A DNA stretch of 10,894 bases from Clostridiales bacterium (GTDB lineage Bacteria; Bacillota; Clostridia; Oscillospirales; CAG-272). The position numbers were made by a program, and so were the translations under genes. Below, in pieces: positions 6,332 to 10,894 of this stretch. The stretch covers positions 1,623 to 12,516 of the forward strand of contig DPGK01000006.1 of assembly GCA_003523225.1 (NCBI GenBank). Direction: 5' to 3'. Position 1 is the stretch's first letter. Each line of letters opens with the position of its first letter. The notes beneath the pieces are model-generated. The model was not told the DNA's origin, made no database searches, and worked only from the letters and a program-made list of their open reading frames with translations.

Positions 6332-7063
6332 ATGTCGCTTCCGTATCCTACCCCACATATCAACGCCCGTCCCGAGGATTTTGCACGGACGGTGCTTATG
6401 CCCGGTGATCCGCTGCGGGCAAAATTCATTGCGGAAAACTATCTTGACAAGGCAAAGCTTGTAAACAATGTCCGCGGTATTCAGGGATATACCGGTGAAT
6501 ACCGCGGTGTGCGCGTCAGCGTCATGGCGTCCGGCATGGGAATGCCTTCGATCGGAATATACAGCTACGAGCTTTTCAACTTTTTCGGTGTCGAGAATAT
6601 CATGCGCATAGGCTCGGCGGGCGGAATGCAGAAGGATATCTGCGTTCGCGATATCGTTATCGGGCAGGGTGCTTCAACCAACTCGAACTTTGCCGCACAG
6701 TACCGGCTTTCCGGCAGCTTTTCGGCAATAGCCAGTTACACTATGCTGCGCGAGGCGGTTGCCGCCTGCGAAAAGCTGGGCGCGAGATATCACGTAGGCA
6801 ATCTGCTCTCCTCCGACACCTTTTACGGCGATGACCCCGACGCCTCGGGGCGCTGGGCGGCTATGGGCATTATGGCGGTGGAAATGGAGGCGGCGGCACT
6901 TTACATGAACGCCGCGCGCGCCGGAAAGAATGCCCTTGCCATATGTACGATCTCGGACCATCTTCTGACCCACGAGGCGACCACTGCAGAGGAGCGCCAG
7001 AACTCATTTACCCAGATGATGGAGGTCGCGCTGGAAACGGCTGTCGCGTTGGAAAAACAATAA
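6332..7063 (+). CDS. deoD: Purine-nucleoside phosphorylase (DeoD type)
   Basis: The enzyme cleaves purine (deoxy)ribonucleosides with phosphate to give the base and (deoxy)ribose-1-phosphate, and works as a hexamer. The 243-residue protein aligns with the E. coli enzyme at a constant offset of five: His9 (PTPHI), Gly25 and Arg29 (MPGDPLRAK) for phosphate, Arg92 and Ser95 (MRIGSAGG), Glu184-Met185-Glu186 (VEMEAAALY) for ribose, and the catalytic pair Asp209 (TISDH) and Arg222. GMGMPS (69-73 region) is also typical. A very strong ribosome binding site, AAGGAGGA (6317-6324), lies 7 bases before the ATG and suggests high translation. The product feeds the phosphopentomutase encoded by the next gene. 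Confidence 0.97.
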   Translation: MSLPYPTPHINARPEDFARTVLMPGDPLRAKFIAENYLDKAKLVNNVRGIQGYTGEYRGVRVSVMASGMGMPSIGIYSYELFNFFGVENIMRIGSAGGMQKDICVRDIVIGQGASTNSNFAAQYRLSGSFSAIASYTMLREAVAACEKLGARYHVGNLLSSDTFYGDDPDASGRWAAMGIMAVEMEAAALYMNAARAGKNALAICTISDHLLTHEATTAEERQNSFTQMMEVALETAVALEKQ

Positions 7064-7104
7064 GGTATCGGCACTGCCGCTGACCGTTGTTTTAATTGCG
7101 GATG

Positions 7105-7110
7105 AAAGGA
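7105..7110 (+). promoter_or_regulatory. Ribosome binding site that sets the deoB-cdd start
   Basis: AAAGGA lies 12 bases before the ATG at 7123. Two upstream in-frame candidates exist, TTG at 7096 and ATG at 7102, but the ATG overlaps this site and neither has its own. The ATG at 7123 also gives the usual phosphopentomutase beginning, with KRVFLIVLDSFG a few residues in. Confidence 0.7.
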
Positions 7111-7122
7111 ACGGCACGAAAA

Positions 7123-8736
7123 ATGAAAAAAGCAAAGAGAGTATTTCTTATAGTTCTTGACAGCTTCGGCATCGGGGAAGCTCCCGACGCCGGAGAATTC
7201 GGCGTGACCGCCGAGGGAGGCGACCGGGGCAGCGATACGCTGCGCTCGGTTGCGGGCAGCCCCGCGTTTTCCGCCCCAAACCTTACGCGGCTCGGGCTTT
7301 TTGCCATCGACGGTCAGGCTGATAAAGATCCCGTTCCGACCGGGGCAGGGTATACCGGAGCGGTCGCGCGCCTGCGGGAGCTTTCACGCGGCAAGGATAC
7401 AACAATCGGTCACTGGGAGCTTGCGGGGATAATTTCGGACACACCGATGCCGACATATCCGGACGGATTTCCCGACGAGGTGATCGACGCTTTCAGCGCA
7501 GCGACCGGACGCGGGGTGCTTTGCAATCTGCCCTATTCCGGCACTGCCGTAATACACGATTACGGGCGCGAGCATATCAAAAGCGGCGACCTTATCGTAT
7601 ATACCTCGGCGGACAGCGTGTTTCAGATAGCCGCGCACGAGGACGTCGTGCCGCCGGAGCAGCTTTATGAGTATTGCCGTATCGCGCGGCGCATACTGAC
7701 CGGAAAGCACGCGGTGGGCAGGGTCATTGCGCGTCCCTTTGCCGGTGAATATCCGGACTTTTACCGCACCTCGCGCCGTCACGATTTTTCGCTCGAGCCG
7801 CCGCGGGATACCATGCTTGACGCTGTTTCGCGCGCCGGGCTTGAGACTCTTGGAGTCGGCAAGATACACGATATTTTTGCCGGGCGCGGACTTACCGATT
7901 TTGTCTACGCCGAGGACAATGCCGACGGCATGAAAAAGACCTCAGCATATGCGGAGAGGGATTTTTCAGGGCTTTGCTTTGTAAATCTTGTGGATTTTGA
8001 TTCAAAATACGGGCACCGACGCGATACCGACGGCTATGCGGGGGCGATATCGGAATTTGACAGGTGGCTCGGAACTTTCCTGCCGACGCTCGGTGATGAC
8101 GACGTGGTCATGATAACTGCCGACCACGGCTGTGACCCGCGCTTTGCAAAGACCACCGACCATACGCGCGAGTATATCCCGCTGATAATCGCGGGAAAGG
8201 GGATCGAGCCGCAGGATCTCGGCACGCGTTCCGGCTTTGACAATGTCGCCGCCACCGTGTGCGACCTGCTGGGGGTGGAATACAAAACCGTTTCACGCGG
8301 CTTTGCCGCACAGCTTGCCAACCCTCCGCACGTTCTTATCGAGGCGGCGCGGGACGCCATGAGCCGCGCATATGCGCCTTATTCGCACCATACGGTCGGT
8401 GCAGCGCTGCTTACCGCGGACGGTAAGGTCTACACCGGCTGCAATATTGAGTCCGCATCCTATTCTCCGACAAACTGCGCGGAGAGAACGGCGTTTTTCA
8501 AAGCAGTAAGCGAGGGAGAGCGCGACTTTGCCGCAATTGCCGTGACCGGAGGACGCGAGGGAAAGGTTGAGGGAGCATTCCCACCCTGCGGGGTCTGCCG
8601 TCAGGTCATGGCGGAATTCTGCCGACCCGGAGAATTTATGGTGTATCTTGACACGGGCAGGGACGGCGAATATGAGACTTATACCCTTGAAGGGCTTCTG
8701 CCGCGCGGTTTTACGCCGGAGAATCTTAAACCCTGA
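7123..8736 (+). CDS. Bifunctional phosphopentomutase-cytidine deaminase fusion (DeoB-Cdd)
   Basis: One uninterrupted frame encodes 537 residues carrying two full enzymes. Residues 1 to about 398 are phosphopentomutase, which interconverts (deoxy)ribose-1-phosphate and 5-phosphate. Residues matching the Bacillus cereus enzyme are Asp13 (LDSFG), the phosphorylated Thr93 (GKDTTIGHWE), Asp164 (SADSVFQ), Asp293 and His298 (DSKYGHRRD), Asp334-His335 (TADHG) and His347 (DHTREY). Residues from about 402 to 537 are a homotetrameric-type cytidine deaminase, which converts (deoxy)cytidine to (deoxy)uridine. They include YAPYSHHTVGAALL, the ribose-contacting NIE (441-443), CAE with the zinc ligand Cys452 and catalytic Glu454, and PCGVC with Cys489 and Cys492. 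Almost no linker separates them (AAQLANPPHVLIEAA). Separate DeoB (about 390 aa) and Cdd (about 130 aa) are the norm. It closes the nucleoside-salvage group with tdk and deoD. Confidence 0.93.
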   Translation: MKKAKRVFLIVLDSFGIGEAPDAGEFGVTAEGGDRGSDTLRSVAGSPAFSAPNLTRLGLFAIDGQADKDPVPTGAGYTGAVARLRELSRGKDTTIGHWELAGIISDTPMPTYPDGFPDEVIDAFSAATGRGVLCNLPYSGTAVIHDYGREHIKSGDLIVYTSADSVFQIAAHEDVVPPEQLYEYCRIARRILTGKHAVGRVIARPFAGEYPDFYRTSRRHDFSLEPPRDTMLDAVSRAGLETLGVGKIHDIFAGRGLTDFVYAEDNADGMKKTSAYAERDFSGLCFVNLVDFDSKYGHRRDTDGYAGAISEFDRWLGTFLPTLGDDDVVMITADHGCDPRFAKTTDHTREYIPLIIAGKGIEPQDLGTRSGFDNVAATVCDLLGVEYKTVSRGFAAQLANPPHVLIEAARDAMSRAYAPYSHHTVGAALLTADGKVYTGCNIESASYSPTNCAERTAFFKAVSEGERDFAAIAVTGGREGKVEGAFPPCGVCRQVMAEFCRPGEFMVYLDTGRDGEYETYTLEGLLPRGFTPENLKP

Positions 8737-8753
8737 ATCGAATACTTGCATGT

Positions 8754-8780
8754 GGGCTGCCGTGCACGGCAGCCCTTTTT
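8754..8780 (+). terminator. Rho-independent terminator after deoB-cdd
   Basis: A perfect 22-base palindrome at 8754-8775, with left arm GGGCTGCCGTG and right arm CACGGCAGCCC, is followed directly by TTTTT (8776-8780). It lies 17 bases after the stop codon. It is the first strong terminator I see after the promoter at 714 and probably ends the long plus-strand unit. Confidence 0.88.
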
Positions 8781-8846
8781 GCCTACCTGCGGTCGGAATA
8801 TGTAAAAAAGCAGTCGTTTTAGGTGCGGCAGAGTTGAAATATTCTC

Positions 8847-8875
8847 TTGACTGAATGAGGCAATAATGCTATAAT
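8847..8875 (+). promoter_or_regulatory. Predicted SigA-type promoter with extended -10 for the lipoprotein gene
   Basis: TTGACT (8847-8852), a 17-base spacer, and a perfect TATAAT (8870-8875) form a near-consensus promoter. TGC immediately before the -10 box gives an extended -10 element. It sits after the deoB-cdd terminator, so the lipoprotein gene should be an independent unit with start of transcription near 8882. Confidence 0.82.
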
Positions 8876-8887
8876 AAATCACAGCAC

Positions 8888-8910
8888 GGCGCGCGGCTGC
8901 TATGCGCGCC
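8888..8910 (+). other. GC-rich hairpin in the lipoprotein 5' leader
   Basis: GGCGCGC (8888-8894) and GCGCGCC (8904-8910) pair over 7 bp around a 9-base loop. It would form within the first 10-30 bases of the mRNA and ends 11 bases before GGAAAGG. No T-run follows. The position fits a 5' mRNA-stabilising structure, but this is inference. Confidence 0.5.
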
Positions 8911-8921
8911 TGTCTGATTCC

Positions 8922-8928
8922 GGAAAGG
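8922..8928 (+). promoter_or_regulatory. Ribosome binding site that sets the lipoprotein start
   Basis: GGAAAGG lies 8 bases before the ATG at 8937. An in-frame GTG at 8928 overlaps this site and so is unlikely to be used. Confidence 0.7.
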
Positions 8929-8936
8929 TGGTTGTC

Positions 8937-10757
8937 ATGATAAAGCAGAATGTCAAAAAGAGACTGACGCAGATAATCTGCATCATTCTCGCGGCGATGA
9001 TGGTGGTCGGACTGATCGTTATCATTCTTTCAGGCTGCTCGCCGCAAAAACAGACAGATGGCGGTAGTTCCGTCTCTGCTGTTCAGACCGGAGAGGAAGA
9101 TCCCTCCGCGCAGGACTTTGTTGTTCTGCGCGGAGGAGAGGCGGTATGCTCGGTTATCCGTCCGGGGCTGACAACTCAAAGTGTCAAGGACGCCGCCGTT
9201 GCCATCCGCCGCGGGATCGAAGCCGTTACCGGCGTCCTGCCGGTAATATCCGACGACTATCTCGAGCCGGGGAAGGAGGCGGACAGCTCCGCCATTGAAA
9301 TTCTTGTCGGCAAGACCAACAGACCCGAAAGCGATGCCGGTATCACATATACAAATTACGCCGGATTTTCGATATTTGTTTCGGGAAACAAGCTCGTGGT
9401 GCTTGCCTCCGACGACGTCGGCTATAAGGGAGCCGCCGAGTTGCTTTCAAATAAGCTGTATGACTATTATGTAAGGGAAAGCGGGGAACTGGTGCTCCCG
9501 GCTGATTTTTCTGTCAGCGGAAGCGGCAACAGTATGCTTTCCACCCTGCCGATATACAACACGTCTGGGAAGATAGAAAGCCTGTGGGACTGCGGCGACA
9601 GCTGCCTTATGTACATAATAAAAGAGACGAGCTCCGCCGAGTTTGAAGCATATGCTGCGCCGCTTGCCGAAGCCGGCTTTGTGTCTACCGCCGTCAATCA
9701 GATAGGCGATAATCTTTACCGCACATATACTACCCCCGACGGCAAATATGTCCTCAACACTGTTTTTACCGCGTACGAAAAGAAAACGCGACTCATTATC
9801 GAGCCGCTCTCAAAGACCGCGCTGCCGGATCACGAGACTGAATACACCGACACGGCGGGTCCCGTCACTCTTACGCAGGTAGGGCTTGAGTATCTCTATG
9901 ATCCCTCAAAGCATATTTCAAATTATCAGATAGGTATGCTTTACATTTTCCGGCTGCGCGACGGCAGGTTTATCGTTATCGATGGCGGATACAATCATAA
10001 TAAAAACCTCAGCCTGTTTGTAAGCGAGATGAAAAAGCTTGCCGCCGACCCGAACAACATCACCATTGCGGCGTGGATATTCACCCACTCGCACGGCGAC
10101 CATGTCGGGCTGTTCAGAAGCCTTGCAAATTCATCCGAACGCACTATTTTTACCGTCGAGCGATTCATCTTCAATTTCATGAGCAAGGAGCAATACGCTA
10201 AGATAAACGAAGGCTATCCGGCAGCCGTATACAGCGGCATCGCAAATTTCAAGGGCGCAAAGATCATAAAAGCGCATCCGGGGCAGAAATTCAGCTTCGG
10301 CGGCGCTGAGATAGAATATTATTCCACCATCGAGCTGGTTGCGCCGAAGGACTGCGACACCGGTAACACGACAAGCGCCGTATTCTCGGTGACGGCTGAG
10401 GGACAGAAGATAATGTTCCTTGGAGATTCCAGCAATACAATGACGGATGTGCTTATAAAATGCTACGGTAATGAGCTTAAGAGCGATATCGTTCAGGTGG
10501 CGCACCACGGCGCGCCCGGCGGAACTGTTGAGCTTTACAAGCTTATCGACGCCCGCGTTGCCTTCTGGCCGCTGGGCGTATGGGATTATTACAATTTCGG
10601 CGGTCACGGACGCAAGAACGAGACCTGGAACGCCTACCTGTTCTCCTCGCCGAATATGATGGAGATAATCCTTGCCGGACATTCGGAGCGCACCGTTACG
10701 CTCCCGTACGAGCCAACGGTAAAGACCTTCCCGCCCGACACCGAGCCGAAAGAATAG
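8937..10757 (+). CDS. Lipoprotein with C-terminal metallo-beta-lactamase fold (ComEC-like hydrolase domain)
   Basis: The 606-residue protein begins with a positive stretch (KQNVKKR), a hydrophobic segment (about 12-31) and a lipobox LSGC with Cys34, so it should be exported and anchored to the membrane outer face. After a polar linker, residues about 48-195 form an alpha/beta-looking region (EILVGKTNRPES, then GNKLVVLASDD) that recalls the accessory domain found before many Clostridia and glycoside-hydrolase modules. Residues about 200-300 (SAEFEAYAAPLAEAGF to TRLIIEP) form another small domain that I cannot name. The metallo-beta-lactamase domain starts near 325: IDGGYNHN, the metal motif HSHGDH (384-389), LGDSS with Asp497, and AHHGAPGG with His523-His524. 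This order matches ComEC/Rec2-type hydrolase domains, but the ComEC membrane channel is absent. Its substrate is unknown; a phosphodiester or nucleic acid outside the cell is one inference. It has its own promoter and no partner gene in view. Confidence 0.85.
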   Translation: MIKQNVKKRLTQIICIILAAMMVVGLIVIILSGCSPQKQTDGGSSVSAVQTGEEDPSAQDFVVLRGGEAVCSVIRPGLTTQSVKDAAVAIRRGIEAVTGVLPVISDDYLEPGKEADSSAIEILVGKTNRPESDAGITYTNYAGFSIFVSGNKLVVLASDDVGYKGAAELLSNKLYDYYVRESGELVLPADFSVSGSGNSMLSTLPIYNTSGKIESLWDCGDSCLMYIIKETSSAEFEAYAAPLAEAGFVSTAVNQIGDNLYRTYTTPDGKYVLNTVFTAYEKKTRLIIEPLSKTALPDHETEYTDTAGPVTLTQVGLEYLYDPSKHISNYQIGMLYIFRLRDGRFIVIDGGYNHNKNLSLFVSEMKKLAADPNNITIAAWIFTHSHGDHVGLFRSLANSSERTIFTVERFIFNFMSKEQYAKINEGYPAAVYSGIANFKGAKIIKAHPGQKFSFGGAEIEYYSTIELVAPKDCDTGNTTSAVFSVTAEGQKIMFLGDSSNTMTDVLIKCYGNELKSDIVQVAHHGAPGGTVELYKLIDARVAFWPLGVWDYYNFGGHGRKNETWNAYLFSSPNMMEIILAGHSERTVTLPYEPTVKTFPPDTEPKE

Positions 10758-10795
10758 ATCCAGCCCGCCGCACGGCGGATCACGGGAAACTCAAC

Positions 10796-10829
10796 ACCTG
10801 TGCGTCGCGCTTTGGCGCGACGCACAGGT
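10796..10829 (+). terminator. Strong hairpin terminator after the lipoprotein gene
   Basis: Arms ACCTGTGCGTCGCGC (10796-10810) and GCGCGACGCACAGGT (10815-10829) pair perfectly over 15 bp around a TTTG loop. Only a short T-run follows (10829-10831), then AT-rich sequence. It lies 38 bases after the stop codon. The preceding AACTCAAC stretch is A-rich only in part, so termination on the opposite strand would be weaker. A smaller hairpin, CCGCC/GGCGG, lies just upstream at 10765-10778. Confidence 0.7.
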
Positions 10830-10876
10830 TTATGATATAAAAATCACCTTGCTGATTGCATAAAAGTTCCGGGGCT

Positions 10877-10894
10877 GACGCGCTTTTGCGCGTC
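10877..10894. terminator. Second hairpin at the right edge, possibly a terminator
   Basis: GACGCGC (10877-10883) and GCGCGTC (10888-10894) pair over 7 bp around TTTT. The window ends on the last paired base, so the stem may be longer and the following T-run, if any, cannot be seen. It could be a second terminator for the lipoprotein transcript or one for a convergent gene beyond the edge. Confidence 0.4.

Noticed and set aside
7096..7122. Longer N-terminus for the DeoB-Cdd fusion (TTG at 7096 or ATG at 7102)
   Set aside because: The ATG at 7102 overlaps the AAAGGA ribosome binding site that serves the ATG at 7123, and the extra residues do not match phosphopentomutases.
8737..8936. A riboswitch or small RNA gene between deoB-cdd and the lipoprotein gene
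   Set aside because: The stretch is explained by a terminator, a promoter and one short leader hairpin; no further conserved-looking structure is visible.
10131..10682. A 183-codon minus-strand open frame
   Set aside because: It is the mirror of the metallo-beta-lactamase domain of the lipoprotein gene, whose frame carries the HSHGDH and HHG motifs.

Overview
The window looks like chromosomal DNA from a fairly GC-rich member of the Clostridia, probably a gut or anaerobic lineage near Oscillospirales or Christensenellales. This is inferred from the AAAGG/GGAGG ribosome binding sites, the rimO-pgsA gene pair that is typical of Firmicutes, the large Clostridia-style lipoprotein, and third codon positions rich in G and C. 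There are no insertion sequences, phage genes, CRISPR arrays, tRNAs or rRNAs, so this is mostly an ordinary housekeeping region with a few unusual points.

Layout. Positions 1-399 hold the N-terminal part of a Gfo/Idh/MocA oxidoreductase on the minus strand; it runs off the left edge. A divergent intergenic region (400-779) carries a good sigma-70/SigA-type promoter for each direction and an operator-like palindrome. From 780 to 8736 eight genes lie on the plus strand with gaps of about 15-60 bases: a class I/II aminotransferase, trpS, rimO, pgsA, an HD-domain hydrolase, tdk, deoD, and a gene that fuses phosphopentomutase (DeoB) to cytidine deaminase (Cdd). The only strong promoter I see for this run is at 714-742 and the only strong terminator is at 8754-8780, so the whole run may be one long transcription unit. 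A separate, well-formed promoter at 8847-8875 drives a large lipoprotein with a ComEC-like metallo-beta-lactamase fold. It is followed by a strong hairpin (10796-10829) and a second hairpin cut by the right edge.

How the genes fit together. trpS (tRNA charging), rimO (ribosomal protein S12 modification) and pgsA (phospholipid synthesis) are core functions. The second half of the run is nucleoside salvage: thymidine kinase traps thymidine/deoxyuridine, DeoD releases purine bases and (deoxy)ribose-1-phosphate, the DeoB half converts (deoxy)ribose-1-phosphate to the 5-phosphate, and the Cdd half deaminates (deoxy)cytidine to (deoxy)uridine. The HD protein directly before tdk may belong to this module. 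The most notable observation is the single-polypeptide DeoB-Cdd fusion, in which all recognisable catalytic residues of both enzymes are intact. I saw no clearly novel multi-gene system.
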